This document shows positions 18,101 through 26,251 of a stretch of 64,000 nt of DNA, one piece after another. The stretch is from contig NZ_VDMC01000001.1 in assembly GCF_006346335.1 (NCBI RefSeq), forward strand, positions 434,001 to 498,000. Reading direction: 5' to 3'. Source of the DNA: Aequorivita sinensis. Lineage in GTDB: Bacteria; Bacteroidota; Bacteroidia; Flavobacteriales; Flavobacteriaceae. The notes below the pieces were generated by a model. It was given only the letters and a program-made list of their open reading frames with translations. It was not told the DNA's origin and searched no databases. The number at the start of each line of letters is the position of its first letter. Position 1 is the stretch's first letter. Both the position numbers and the translations under genes were made by a program.

Positions 18101-18580
18101 GACGGCAAAAATGGGAAGTCTGGTAATGAAAACGGTGGTGATAAAGAAGGTAGTGGAGATAGTGAAGAGATGAACGGTGAACTTTTTGAAATATACAAGC
18201 AACAACAAGAGCTTAGGCAAAAACTCCAAGATAGATTAAGCAAAGAAGGATTAAATGGGAATGGAGGTGCTTTACTAAAAAAAATGGAAGGAATTGAACA
18301 ACAATTACTCGACAAAGGATTTAACCAAAGTACGCTTCAGGAAATCTTAAATCTTAAATATGAACTATTAAAATTGGATGAGGCCGATTTTGAGCAAGGT
18401 CAGGAAACTAGAAGAGAAGCCGAAACTAATTTTAAAGATTATAGAAACAACATTCAATTGTCTCCAGAAGAGATAAAAAAATACTTTAATACAACTGAAA
18501 TTTTAAATCGCGAGGCCTTACCTTTGCGCCAGAATTATAAAAATAAAGTTCAAGACTATTTTAAGGGCAACACTGAATGA
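15185..18580 (+). CDS. DUF4175-family large membrane/coiled-coil protein
   Basis: This 1131-residue protein has two membrane segments near residues 25-50 and 57-80, a third near 160-175 (YAAIPVLIFLLFSS), then an extracytoplasmic beta-rich region. A very long Lys/Glu/Gln-rich coiled coil runs from about 495 to 770. A Met/Gln-rich stretch and a Gly/Glu/Asp low-complexity segment (about 935-1000) follow, then a helical C-terminus. This layout is that of DUF4175 proteins of Bacteroidota, of unknown function, possibly envelope-associated. The stop overlaps the ybeY start by four bases (ATGA), pointing to coupled translation. Confidence 0.85.
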   Translation: MSTFSIIQQKLEEFIRKYYTNELIKGSILFFAIGLLYLLITLLVEYFLWLNPLGRRILFWTFIIVEISLFIRFIAFPLAKLFKLQKGINYEEASRIIGNHFPEVSDKLLNVIQLNHNKHESELLAASIDQKASELQPIPFKSAINFKKNAKYLKYAAIPVLIFLLFSSLGGTDIFSSSYKRVVHYDTAFEPPAPFSFFVLNENLNAIENSSFVLKVRAEGSAVPENASIIYNGESYYMQQTMPGTFEYTFQQPVENISFNLKANKVTSRQYVLDVVKTPSLLNYEMVLDYPSYTGKRDETLKSTGNATIPEGTRVRWNLITKNTEFVSLKTADTSYSFVPKNQSFHFEKAVYNKLDYTITTSNEKLKEYENLAFTLNVVKDQYPEISVQSKQDSADIQRVLFLGQISDDYGLTKLRLVYFPEGEEKLAKTEALPINKTNFDQFTYLFPGNLELEEGVAYEYYFEVFDNDVIHNYKSSKSSVYSFRKLTKSEFEDEQLKNQQDAIKGLDKSLDDLKEQKESLDELSRMQKEKNELNYNDKKKLENFIKRQKQQEEMMKNFSEEMKKELDNFQPENKENDPFKEELQKRLEENEERLKENEKLLEELEKLQDKINKEELTDKLEKLAKQNKNQEKNLEQLVELTKRYYVEKKAEKLAEELFKMGEEQEKLADKPESENTKEAQEQLNKKFEDYQKQMDELQKENEGLKSPMDIPQDKAGEQEVEQEQQKATDKLEDQKPSEAGKSQKKAGEKMKEMSKQMQMQMQSGGMESMEEDLKMVRQIVDNLVVFSFKQENLMEDFKKIEYGNPIYGIKLNIQNDLRTNFEHIDDSLFALSLRQPMIGSQITSSLIEIQYNLDKSLERLAENQMRQGVGNQQYTMTGSNDLAVLLSDVMSNMQMQMSMSMGSGSGEGMPSPGSGSGKEFQLPDIIEGQESLGEKMKNAMNKGQEGQEGQGEGEGQGEGDGQGDGEGENGKDGKNGKSGNENGGDKEGSGDSEEMNGELFEIYKQQQELRQKLQDRLSKEGLNGNGGALLKKMEGIEQQLLDKGFNQSTLQEILNLKYELLKLDEADFEQGQETRREAETNFKDYRNNIQLSPEEIKKYFNTTEILNREALPLRQNYKNKVQDYFKGNTE

Positions 18581-18990
18581 TAGAATTTAATTTTGAAACA
18601 GATTTTAAATTAGACAACGATACTCTTTTAAATGAGTGGATATCTAATGTAATTACTTCAGAAGGTTTCGAAGTAGGTGAGGTTCATTACATATTTTGCG
18701 ATGATGAATTTCTGCATAAATTGAATGTAGAGTTTTTAAATCACGATACTCTTACCGATGTAATAAGTTTCGATTACAGAATGGGAAACCAGATCAATGG
18801 TGAAATTTTTATTTCTGTTGAACGAGTTCAGGATAACGCAAAAGATTTTAATAATAGTTTTGAAGAAGAATTACACCGTGTAATGATTCACGGAATTCTT
18901 CATTTCTGTGGTTATAAAGACAAAACAGATGAAGAGGAAGCTTTAATGCGTAACAAAGAAAATGAAGCTTTATCTCTTTTACATCCGTAA
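18577..18990 (+). CDS. ybeY: Endoribonuclease YbeY (16S rRNA maturation)
   Basis: YbeY is a metal-dependent single-strand endoribonuclease needed for 16S rRNA 3' processing and late 70S quality control. The 137-residue protein has the conserved LTDVISFDY segment and the zinc motif HGILHFCGYKD; the family pattern is HGxLHLxGYDH, and here the final His is replaced by Lys-Asp, which is common in Bacteroidota. The ATG overlaps the preceding stop by four bases. mnmG follows on the same strand with its own promoter. Confidence 0.93.
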   Translation: MIEFNFETDFKLDNDTLLNEWISNVITSEGFEVGEVHYIFCDDEFLHKLNVEFLNHDTLTDVISFDYRMGNQINGEIFISVERVQDNAKDFNNSFEEELHRVMIHGILHFCGYKDKTDEEEALMRNKENEALSLLHP

Positions 18991-19035
18991 ATGGATGTTT
19001 CTTTATCTAACTTGTTTAATGTTAGATTATTATTG

Positions 19036-19043
19036 TAATTTTG
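19036..19043 (+). promoter_or_regulatory. -7 element of mnmG
   Basis: TAATTTTG followed by CACC fits TAnnTTTG. A TTG at 19012-19014 gives a 21-base spacer, inside the 17-23 range reported for Bacteroidota promoters. The transcript would carry the parS site in its leader. Confidence 0.65.
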
Positions 19044-19070
19044 CACCCCTTTTTTAATAAGAATACTAAA

Positions 19071-19086
19071 TGTTCCACGTGGAACA
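19071..19086. promoter_or_regulatory. parS site 1 (ParB-binding centromere)
   Basis: TGTTCCACGTGGAACA is a perfect 16-base palindrome and fits the parS consensus TGTTNCACGTGNAACA bound by chromosomal ParB/Spo0J. It lies between the mnmG promoter and the conserved start of MnmG, and creates the spurious N-terminal peptide FHVEQ in the longer reading of the gene. Confidence 0.85.
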
Positions 19087-19099
19087 ATTGAAAGAATAT

Positions 19100-20971
19100 A
19101 TGTTTGAAAGTGAATATGATGTTATTGTAGTTGGTGCTGGTCATGCAGGTTCAGAAGCCGCGGCCGCAGCTGCTAACTTAGGTTCTAAGACTCTTTTAGT
19201 TACCATGAATTTACAGACCATTGCTCAAATGAGTTGCAATCCTGCTATGGGTGGAATTGCAAAGGGTCAAATAGTTCGTGAAATAGATGCACTAGGAGGT
19301 TATAGCGGAATTGTTTCCGACAAATCTGCTATACAGTTTAAGATGCTTAATAAATCTAAAGGACCTGCAATGTGGAGTCCGAGAGTTCAGAGTGACCGAA
19401 TGCGTTTTGCTGAAACTTGGAGGTTGATGTTAGAGCAAACTCCAAATCTAGATTTCTATCAAGAGATGATCTCTGGTATTATAGTTGAAAATGGAATTGT
19501 AAAAGGAGTAAGAACTTCTCTAGGTTTAGAAATTAAAGCCAAAAGTGTTGTGCTTACAAATGGTACTTTTTTAAATGGTTTAATTCATATCGGTGAAAAA
19601 CAATTTGGAGGAGGACGAGCTGGTGAAAAAGCATCGACAGGAATAACTAAAGATTTAACCGATTTAGGTTTTGAAGCAGGAAGAATGAAAACAGGAACCC
19701 CACCTAGAGTAGATGGTCGATCGTTAGATTTTTCCAAAATGATTCCTCAACCTGGAGATGATGTGCCAGAAAAATTTTCATTTACAGACCTAACAAAACC
19801 TTTAACCAAACAACGATCTTGTCATATGAGTCATACAAGTTTGGATGTACATAATATTTTAAGAGAAGGTTTTGATAGATCACCAATGTTTAACGGAGCG
19901 ATTCAAAGTACTGGTCCGCGTTATTGTCCTTCAATAGAAGATAAGATAAATCGTTTTGCTGATAAAGACAGACATCAACTTTTTGTAGAGCCCGAAGGAT
20001 GGAATACTGTTGAATATTATATCAATGGTTTTTCAACTTCTTTACCTGAGGATATTCAGTTTAAAGCCTTACGCCAAGTTAGAGGTTTTGAAAATGTGAA
20101 ATTTTTCCGTCCAGGTTATGCTATTGAGTACGATTATTTCCCACCAACACAATTAAAACACACCCTAGAAACTAAGCTTGTTTCTGGTTTATATTTTGCT
20201 GGCCAGATAAACGGTACAACTGGATATGAAGAAGCAGCTTCTCAAGGGCTAATGGCTGGGATAAATGCTCACCTAAAAATTAATGAAAAAGATCCTTTTA
20301 TTCTTCAACGTAACGAGGCTTATATTGGTGTTTTAATAGACGACTTAATTACAAAAGGTACAGAAGAGCCATATAGAATGTTTACTTCTCGTGCAGAATA
20401 CAGAACGTTATTAAGACAAGATAATGCCGATTTCCGTTTAACACCAAAATCCTTTGCGATTGGTTTGGTCGACGAAAGTCGTATGAGAAAGATGGAAGAT
20501 AAAAAAGAAAAGTCTGAAGCTTTTGTTCAGTTTTTTAAGGAGACAAGTTCCGCACCAGAAGAAATTAATCCTATTTTCGAAGAAAAGAATTCTGCCCTAG
20601 TTACTCAGAGTGATAAGATGTTTAAGTTTTTCTCTCGTCCAGAAATAACAATGGAGGATATGAAGCAAATTGAATCGGTGAAGGAGTTTATTCAAGAAAA
20701 TGAATTAGATTCTGAAATGATTCAACAAGCAGAAATCCAAGTTAAGTATTCAGGGTATATTGCTAAGGAAAAAAATAACGCCGATAAATTGAATCGTTTA
20801 GAAGGTTTAAAAATTCCTGAGTCTTTTGATTATTCAAAGTTGAAATCTCTTTCTTATGAAGCAAGAGAAAAACTTACCAAAATAAGACCAGCTACCGTTT
20901 CACAAGCTTCAAGAATTAGCGGTGTTTCTCCAAATGACGTTTCTGTTTTGTTAGTATACATGGGACGATAA
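19100..20971 (+). CDS. mnmG: tRNA uridine-5-carboxymethylaminomethyl synthase subunit MnmG
   Basis: MnmG (GidA) with MnmE modifies U34 of several tRNAs using FAD, NADH and a folate-derived carbon. The protein opens with YDVIVVGAGHAGSEAA (FAD dinucleotide-binding motif). It retains SCNPAMGGIAKG, the GTFLNGLIH segment, GQINGTTGYEEAA and a C-terminal helical domain ending RPATVSQASRISG. I placed the start at 19100 (623 residues), since the ATG at 19070 adds only a peptide that translates the parS site. Proteins of this family usually begin at MFESEYD-like sequence. parS sites flank both ends. Confidence 0.93.
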   Translation: MFESEYDVIVVGAGHAGSEAAAAAANLGSKTLLVTMNLQTIAQMSCNPAMGGIAKGQIVREIDALGGYSGIVSDKSAIQFKMLNKSKGPAMWSPRVQSDRMRFAETWRLMLEQTPNLDFYQEMISGIIVENGIVKGVRTSLGLEIKAKSVVLTNGTFLNGLIHIGEKQFGGGRAGEKASTGITKDLTDLGFEAGRMKTGTPPRVDGRSLDFSKMIPQPGDDVPEKFSFTDLTKPLTKQRSCHMSHTSLDVHNILREGFDRSPMFNGAIQSTGPRYCPSIEDKINRFADKDRHQLFVEPEGWNTVEYYINGFSTSLPEDIQFKALRQVRGFENVKFFRPGYAIEYDYFPPTQLKHTLETKLVSGLYFAGQINGTTGYEEAASQGLMAGINAHLKINEKDPFILQRNEAYIGVLIDDLITKGTEEPYRMFTSRAEYRTLLRQDNADFRLTPKSFAIGLVDESRMRKMEDKKEKSEAFVQFFKETSSAPEEINPIFEEKNSALVTQSDKMFKFFSRPEITMEDMKQIESVKEFIQENELDSEMIQQAEIQVKYSGYIAKEKNNADKLNRLEGLKIPESFDYSKLKSLSYEAREKLTKIRPATVSQASRISGVSPNDVSVLLVYMGR

Positions 20972-20977
20972 CAACAT

Positions 20978-20993
20978 TGTTTCACGTGGAACA
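20978..20993. promoter_or_regulatory. parS site 2
   Basis: TGTTTCACGTGGAACA fits TGTTNCACGTGNAACA and differs from site 1 at one base. It begins seven bases after the mnmG stop. Having two sites within 2 kb is typical of an origin-proximal parS cluster. Confidence 0.85.
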
Positions 20994-21027
20994 CTACTTT
21001 CTTATTTAATATTTAATTCGTTTTTGA

Positions 21028-21873
21028 TTGGAAACTAATTCTAAAATACACTTATCGGTAAAAGATTATTTGGTCTCAGGAGAGACCTTTAATTTGACAT
21101 ATAATGAAGAATTAGACTTTCTGAAAACAGTACCACAACCTAAGGAAGAAGATCTTCATAAATATTATGAAAGCGAAGAGTACATTTCGCACACCGATGA
21201 GAAAAGGGGAGTACTTTCACTTCTATATCAAACTGTAAAAAAATGGTCTTTAAAAAATAAGACAAATTTAATTGCTACAGAAAATAATGGCGTTGGTTCA
21301 TTATTGGATGTAGGAGCAGGAACGGGAGATTTTTTGATTGCAGCTAAAACTAATGGATGGAAAGTTTCCGGAGTCGAACCTAATAAAAATGCTTTAAAGT
21401 TAGCTTCCGAAAAAGGGATCGAATTAGAATCCAATTTAGATAAATTTGTCGGAAATCAATTTGATGTCGTTACACTTTGGCACGTTTTGGAACATATTCC
21501 TAATTTGGAGGAAACGGTTATCAAATTATCCAATTTGGTAAAACCGAATGGAACTTTAATAATTGCAGTTCCTAATTTCAAAAGTTACGATGCTAAATAT
21601 TATAAAGAGTATTGGGCTGCTTATGATGTGCCTCGTCACCTTTGGCATTTTTCAAAAACTTCAATTGAAAAAATATTTGCAAAGGAGTTTATGCTTCATA
21701 AAATTAAACCGATGATATTCGATTCGTTTTACGTGAGTCTACTTTCGGAAAAATATAAAACAGGAAATAAATTTTCATTAAAAGCTTTTTGGATAGGACT
21801 TAAGTCAAATTTAAGCGCTAAACAATCTAAAGAGTACTCTTCACACATTTATTGCTTCAAAAAAGCAAAATAA
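21028..21873 (+). CDS. Class I SAM-dependent methyltransferase
   Basis: This 281-residue cytoplasmic protein has the class I methyltransferase core: LLDVGAGTGDFLIAAKTNG (motif I, SAM-binding), VSGVEPN (acidic strand-2 end) and FDVVTLWHVLEHIPN (motif IV), the last typical of the Methyltransf_23/UbiG-like group. The substrate is not predictable. The start is a TTG at 21028, chosen because the sequence right after it (KDYLVSGETFNLTYN) is family-like and no ATG is close. It follows parS site 2 and ends before a terminator hairpin. Confidence 0.85.
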   Translation: METNSKIHLSVKDYLVSGETFNLTYNEELDFLKTVPQPKEEDLHKYYESEEYISHTDEKRGVLSLLYQTVKKWSLKNKTNLIATENNGVGSLLDVGAGTGDFLIAAKTNGWKVSGVEPNKNALKLASEKGIELESNLDKFVGNQFDVVTLWHVLEHIPNLEETVIKLSNLVKPNGTLIIAVPNFKSYDAKYYKEYWAAYDVPRHLWHFSKTSIEKIFAKEFMLHKIKPMIFDSFYVSLLSEKYKTGNKFSLKAFWIGLKSNLSAKQSKEYSSHIYCFKKAK

Positions 21874-21938
21874 GCGCTTATAACGCGTTTTCTATTCACT
21901 TATAGTATATTGCCTTTAAAAATTTTCGTTTCTTCGTT

Positions 21939-21964
21939 AAAAACAGCCTAGCGAAGCTGTTTTT
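21939..21964. terminator. Bidirectional terminator between methyltransferase and holB
   Basis: AAAAACAGC (21939-21947) pairs perfectly with GCTGTTTTT (21956-21964) around an eight-base loop, with A/T runs on both sides. It lies between convergent genes. Confidence 0.75.
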
Positions 21965-22006
21965 AATAATAAATATCAATTAAAATTAAATTTTAATAAA
22001 AAATAT

Positions 22007-23161
22007 TTATGCTTGCTCGGAGCGGTGAATAAGTCGGGTTAATTTTATAGAAAGATCGGTGAAGATAATTTTTGCATTTCCATTTCGCTCAATATGATAA
22101 GAAGCATCTTCAAGTGCAGAATTAATTTCAAAAATATTATTCTGATGAACAAAGGGAGCAAATTTTGGAAGAGAAAAAGTTTTGTCCTTAGCTTCAAAAA
22201 ATAAAAGTGATTCAGCTTGGTAGTTTTTTAGAAGAGCTTGTCTAAACACTTCATTACAATACATCAAAAATTTCTTTTGAGTTTCACGTCCTTGTCCAGC
22301 AAGTTCATCACTCCAAGACAATAATGTATTTATAGCACCCTTGTTTCCTTTAGCTCTAAATGCAGTTCGAACCCATGTGATAAACCATTTTTCAAAAATC
22401 TCGTCCTCCCCACTTTCATCCAGCAGTTGTAAAGCTTTGTTGTAATCTCCTTGGGCTTTACGCGCAGTATTTTGTGCTAAAGATTCAGAAATATTTTGGG
22501 TTAGAATTAATTCTTCAGAAATATCGGCTTCAGAAAGAAGGGGAAAGGAAAGCTTTTGACAACGAGATCTAATAGTCGTTATTATTTGTTCCTCTTGTTC
22601 GGTTAGTAGGAGAAGAACAGTTTTATCTGAAGGTTCTTCAACTAGTTTCAAAATTTTATTGGCGCATTCGACATTCATATTCTCGGCCATCCAAATTATC
22701 ATCACTTTATAACCACCTTGAAAGGATTTTAAAGAGAGTTTTTTCGCGATATTTTCCGCTTCATACTTACTAATGTTACCTTGTTTTTTTTCAATACCAA
22801 TGTGTAGTAACCACTCAAAAAGTGAGGCATATGGATTGTTCAAAACAAATTTTCGCCATTCGTCTGAGTAATTGTCAGAAATAGCATTCTTTTTTGCTAT
22901 ATCACTAGTATTTACTGGATATACGAAATGTAAATCAGGATGCGATAATTTTGAAACCTTGCTCTTACAAGCAGTATATTCTGGACTTCCTTCTTCGTAA
23001 TTAATACACAGCAATTCGGCAGCGTAAGCAATTGCCATAGGGAGTAATCCGCTTCCGTTTACACCTTCAAATAATTGTGCGTGTGGAATACGACCATTTT
23101 CAATGGTTTTTATAAGATGCGACTTTAAATGCTTTTGTCCTATTACTTCTGAAAAATCCAT
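22007..23161 (-). CDS. holB: DNA polymerase III subunit delta'
   Basis: Delta' is part of the clamp-loader complex at the replication fork. The protein opens with MDFSEVIGQKHLKSHL, and HAQLFEGVNGSG replaces the Walker A of active loader ATPases with a degenerate one, as expected for delta'. EEPSDKTVLLLLTE and TTIRSRCQKLSF match the sensor region of the family. I chose the ATG at 23161 (385 residues) over a TTG six bases upstream. A TAGATTTG element (minus, 23172-23165) lies only a few bases before it, implying a very short or absent leader if used. Confidence 0.88.
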   Translation of the reverse strand: MDFSEVIGQKHLKSHLIKTIENGRIPHAQLFEGVNGSGLLPMAIAYAAELLCINYEEGSPEYTACKSKVSKLSHPDLHFVYPVNTSDIAKKNAISDNYSDEWRKFVLNNPYASLFEWLLHIGIEKKQGNISKYEAENIAKKLSLKSFQGGYKVMIIWMAENMNVECANKILKLVEEPSDKTVLLLLTEQEEQIITTIRSRCQKLSFPLLSEADISEELILTQNISESLAQNTARKAQGDYNKALQLLDESGEDEIFEKWFITWVRTAFRAKGNKGAINTLLSWSDELAGQGRETQKKFLMYCNEVFRQALLKNYQAESLLFFEAKDKTFSLPKFAPFVHQNNIFEINSALEDASYHIERNGNAKIIFTDLSIKLTRLIHRSEQA

Positions 23162-23274
23162 TCGCAAATCTAATCAATTTTACGGTTTTTTTTCATTTTG
23201 AAGTTTTTCCGAGTCCTATTTCTTACAAATGGGAAAATGAAAGTAATTCGTTCCGCATAAATCTTCTAAAAGGG

Positions 23275-23282
23275 TATATTTG
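23275..23282 (+). promoter_or_regulatory. -7 element of pgk
   Basis: TATATTTG followed by CAT fits TAnnTTTG and lies 18 bases before the pgk ATG at 23301. It overlaps an in-frame TTG at 23280 that is therefore not a credible start. Confidence 0.6.
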
Positions 23283-23300
23283 CATTTCAAAATTCAGCTT

Positions 23301-24485
23301 ATGAAAACTGTAAACGATATCAATTTTAAAGGAAAGAAAGCATTAATTCGAGTTGACTACAATGTACCACTCGACGAAAACTTCAATGTAACAGATACAA
23401 CACGTATTCGTGCATCAAAACCAACTATATTAAAAATATTGGAAGATGGTGGAAGTTGTATTTTAATGTCTCACTTAGGAAGACCAAAAAATAGAGAAGA
23501 GGAGTTTTCATTAAAACATATCGTAAAAACCTTATCTGAAATTCTTGGAGTACAAGCTCAATTTGTTGATGATTGTATAGGTCCAAAAGCTGAGGAAGCG
23601 GTTAATAACTGTAAATCTGGCGAAATTATTTTGTTAGAGAATCTTAGATATTATGAAGAAGAGACAAAGGGCGATCGCGAATTTGCTGAAAAGTTGTCAA
23701 AGCTTGGCGATGTTTATGTAAATGATGCCTTTGGAACTGCGCATCGCGCTCACGCTTCAACAGCGGTAATTGCAGATTTTTTCCCTGAAAATAAATGTTT
23801 TGGGCTACTACTTGCTTCCGAAGTTGAAAACGTGAAAAAAGTATTAGAAACAAATGTAAAACCGGTAACAGCGGTTATTGGTGGTGCTAAGGTTTCCTCA
23901 AAAATTACAATTATTGAAAACATACTAGATAAAATCGACCATTTGATTATTGGTGGAGGTATGGCTTTTACATTTATAAAGGCGCAGGGTGGAAAAATTG
24001 GAAGCTCTTTAGTAGAAGAAGACAAACAAGACCTTGCCCTTGAAATTTTAGAAATGGCAAAAAGTAAATCGGTACAAGTGCATTTACCTGTAGATGCTGT
24101 AATTGCTGATAGTTTTTCTGAATTTGCCAATACTAAAATTGAAGAAGTAAACAATATCCCCGACGGATGGATGGGGTTAGACGTTGGTCCTAAAACCAAT
24201 GAGTTATTTGGTAACGTAATTTCTGAATCAAAAACGATACTGTGGAACGGTCCTGTAGGAGTTTTTGAAATGGAAAAATTTGAAGAAGGTACTAAAACCT
24301 TAGGCTTTAATATTGCCAAAGCAACAAAAAGCGGTGCTTTTTCATTAGTTGGAGGAGGTGATTCTGTTGCTGCAGTTCACAAATTTAAATTAAGTGACAA
24401 AGTAAGTTATGTTTCTACAGGAGGTGGAGCAATGTTAGAAATGCTTGAAGGTAAGAGTTTACCGGGTATAAAGGCTTTAATGTAG
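23301..24485 (+). CDS. pgk: Phosphoglycerate kinase
   Basis: Pgk transfers phosphate between 1,3-bisphosphoglycerate and ADP in glycolysis. The 394-residue protein has the N-domain signature [27 protein letters not shown] and [11 protein letters not shown], and the nucleotide-binding C-domain motifs [11 protein letters not shown] and GGGDSVAAV. The ATG at 23301 gives the standard length; the upstream TTG overlaps the promoter element. It is monocistronic and divergent from holB. Confidence 0.96.
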   Translation: MKTVNDINFKGKKALIRVDYNVPLDENFNVTDTTRIRASKPTILKILEDGGSCILMSHLGRPKNREEEFSLKHIVKTLSEILGVQAQFVDDCIGPKAEEAVNNCKSGEIILLENLRYYEEETKGDREFAEKLSKLGDVYVNDAFGTAHRAHASTAVIADFFPENKCFGLLLASEVENVKKVLETNVKPVTAVIGGAKVSSKITIIENILDKIDHLIIGGGMAFTFIKAQGGKIGSSLVEEDKQDLALEILEMAKSKSVQVHLPVDAVIADSFSEFANTKIEEVNNIPDGWMGLDVGPKTNELFGNVISESKTILWNGPVGVFEMEKFEEGTKTLGFNIAKATKSGAFSLVGGGDSVAAVHKFKLSDKVSYVSTGGGAMLEMLEGKSLPGIKALM

Positions 24486-24630
24486 AAACGTTAAATATCA
24501 AATACTTAGTAGCTCGAAACGCTAAAATTGCATAATTTCGCAAAAACGTTATTTTTGAAATAATTAAATGGCATAATTTGCGTTATCTATACTTGAGTAT
24601 TGATAAACAATTCTGCTTAAAAATTAATCA

Positions 24631-24642
24631 GGCAAATTTGCC
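24631..24642. promoter_or_regulatory. 12-base perfect palindrome before the lytic transglycosylase gene
   Basis: GGCAAATTTGCC is a perfect palindrome 24 bases before the ATG at 24666, with a weak -7-like TATTATTG between them. It could be an operator, but no cognate regulator is nearby. Confidence 0.3.
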
Positions 24643-24665
24643 GAAATTATTATTGCACCAAGCTA

Positions 24666-26231
24666 ATGAAAGTTAATAAAATCCTTCCACTCATGTTGAT
24701 GCTAGCCTTCAGTATGAGTTTTGCACAACAAGGAAAGAAACAGAGCAAAAGTATTGATACTAAAAAAATCAAAGTTGTTGACTCTATTAAAGTCACTAAA
24801 ATTTCTAGTGATTTACCAACCACAATTGTTGCTACAGGAGTTAAAGATAGTATTGTATACAATCTAAAAGATATGGCATTGGCCAGAAAAAAGGATAGTT
24901 TGTGGCTTAAGGAGCTTTACAAATCCGATCTTTTTGACGATATCTATAATAGCATTGTAAACCAAGAATACGAGCCTGTTGAATACGAAGAACTTCCTAC
25001 TGAAGTCTTAAAGCAACGTTTAAAAGAGCTAGATGCTCGCACACCTTTTAATGTTGAGTACAACCCTTCATTAGAAAGTGTGATTAAGCAATACCTAAAA
25101 AACAGACGTCGCGGAATTGAGCGATTAATGGGTTTAAGTGAGTACTACTTCCCACTGTTTGAACAGGAATTAGACAAGCACAATCTTCCGTTAGAATTAA
25201 AATACTTAGCAATTGTTGAATCTGCGCTTAATCCATCGGCTAAGTCTAGGGTTGGGGCAACCGGGTTATGGCAGTTTATGTATCCTACAGGAAAGATGTT
25301 TGGATTGGATGTAAATTCATACGTAGATGAGCGATCAGACCCTATTCGTTCTACCGAGGCAGCTTGTAAATACCTAAAAAGCCTAAATAACAGTTTTAAT
25401 GATTGGGATTTGGCACTTGCAGCTTATAACTCAGGACCTGGGAATGTATCAAAGGCAATCCGTCGTTCTGGCGGAAGAACAAACTATTGGGATTTACGCA
25501 GCTTTCTTCCACGTGAAACGGCGGGATATGTCCCTGCTTTCTTAGCGACAATGTACATCTTTGAATATGCCGAAGAACACGGTTTTAAAAAACAAGCAGC
25601 GAGAATACCATACGTAGCTACAGATACTATTAGAGTAAAGCAACAAATTACATTAGATCAAGTTTCAAAACTCACAAACCTAGACATAGAAGAATTGGAG
25701 TTTTTAAATCCTGCCTATAAACTAGGGATTATTCCTGTAGTTAAAGGAGAAAACTATACTCTTAGATTGCCATTAACATCAGTTGGTACATTTGTAAACA
25801 ATGAAGATGCTATTTATGCACATCTTAATAAAGAACAGGAAAATGTAGAAGAAGAGGCTCCAGAAATGTACGATCAACCTGAAAAGGTTCGTTATCGCGT
25901 ACGAAGAGGAGATTTCTTAGGGAAAATTGCCCAGCGATATGGTGTAGGAGTTAGCCAAATTAAGAATTGGAATGGGATGCGAAGCAACAACTTGAAAGTA
26001 GGTCAAAATTTAATTATTTATCCTAAAAAGAACCCTCAAGACATAGCAAGTAATGCGCCTGCAAAAAGAACTAACACTGCGGAAAAAACTTACACAGTTA
26101 GAAGTGGTGACTCATTATGGACTATTTCTCAAAAATTTCCTGGTGTTTCAGTACAGAACCTCAAAAAATGGAACGATATTAGTGGTAATAATATAAAGCC
26201 CGGAACTAAACTTAAAATTTATAAAGGATAG
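24666..26231 (+). CDS. MltD-like lytic transglycosylase with two LysM domains
   Basis: This 521-residue exported protein has a signal peptide (to about residue 20, ending SFAQQ), a catalytic SLT domain at about 165-290 and two LysM repeats near 405-448 and 475-519. The SLT domain carries the ES...GATGLWQFM signature, with Glu in AIVESALNPSAKS as the catalytic acid, and the LPRETAGYVP motif. The enzyme cleaves glycan strands of peptidoglycan with anhydromuramyl formation; LysM holds it on the wall. DUF4837 follows after 20 bases, likely cotranscribed. Confidence 0.93.
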   Translation: MKVNKILPLMLMLAFSMSFAQQGKKQSKSIDTKKIKVVDSIKVTKISSDLPTTIVATGVKDSIVYNLKDMALARKKDSLWLKELYKSDLFDDIYNSIVNQEYEPVEYEELPTEVLKQRLKELDARTPFNVEYNPSLESVIKQYLKNRRRGIERLMGLSEYYFPLFEQELDKHNLPLELKYLAIVESALNPSAKSRVGATGLWQFMYPTGKMFGLDVNSYVDERSDPIRSTEAACKYLKSLNNSFNDWDLALAAYNSGPGNVSKAIRRSGGRTNYWDLRSFLPRETAGYVPAFLATMYIFEYAEEHGFKKQAARIPYVATDTIRVKQQITLDQVSKLTNLDIEELEFLNPAYKLGIIPVVKGENYTLRLPLTSVGTFVNNEDAIYAHLNKEQENVEEEAPEMYDQPEKVRYRVRRGDFLGKIAQRYGVGVSQIKNWNGMRSNNLKVGQNLIIYPKKNPQDIASNAPAKRTNTAEKTYTVRSGDSLWTISQKFPGVSVQNLKKWNDISGNNIKPGTKLKIYKG

Positions 26232-26251
26232 TTCCCTAAAATATCCTTTTA

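Noticed and set aside
17991-18120. Repeat-rich GGTGAAGG DNA as a CRISPR or mobile repeat
   Set aside because: It is the in-frame low-complexity Gly/Glu/Asp segment of the DUF4175 protein, with irregular units and no spacers.
23750-24319. 189-codon minus-strand frame inside pgk
   Set aside because: Antisense to highly conserved pgk codons; composition is typical of a shadow frame.
25505-25520. Third parS-like site (TCTTCCACGTGAAACG, 14 of 16 matches to TGTTCCACGTGAAACA)
   Set aside because: It encodes the conserved LPRETAGY motif of the lytic transglycosylase, so coding constraint explains the resemblance, and both outer positions mismatch.
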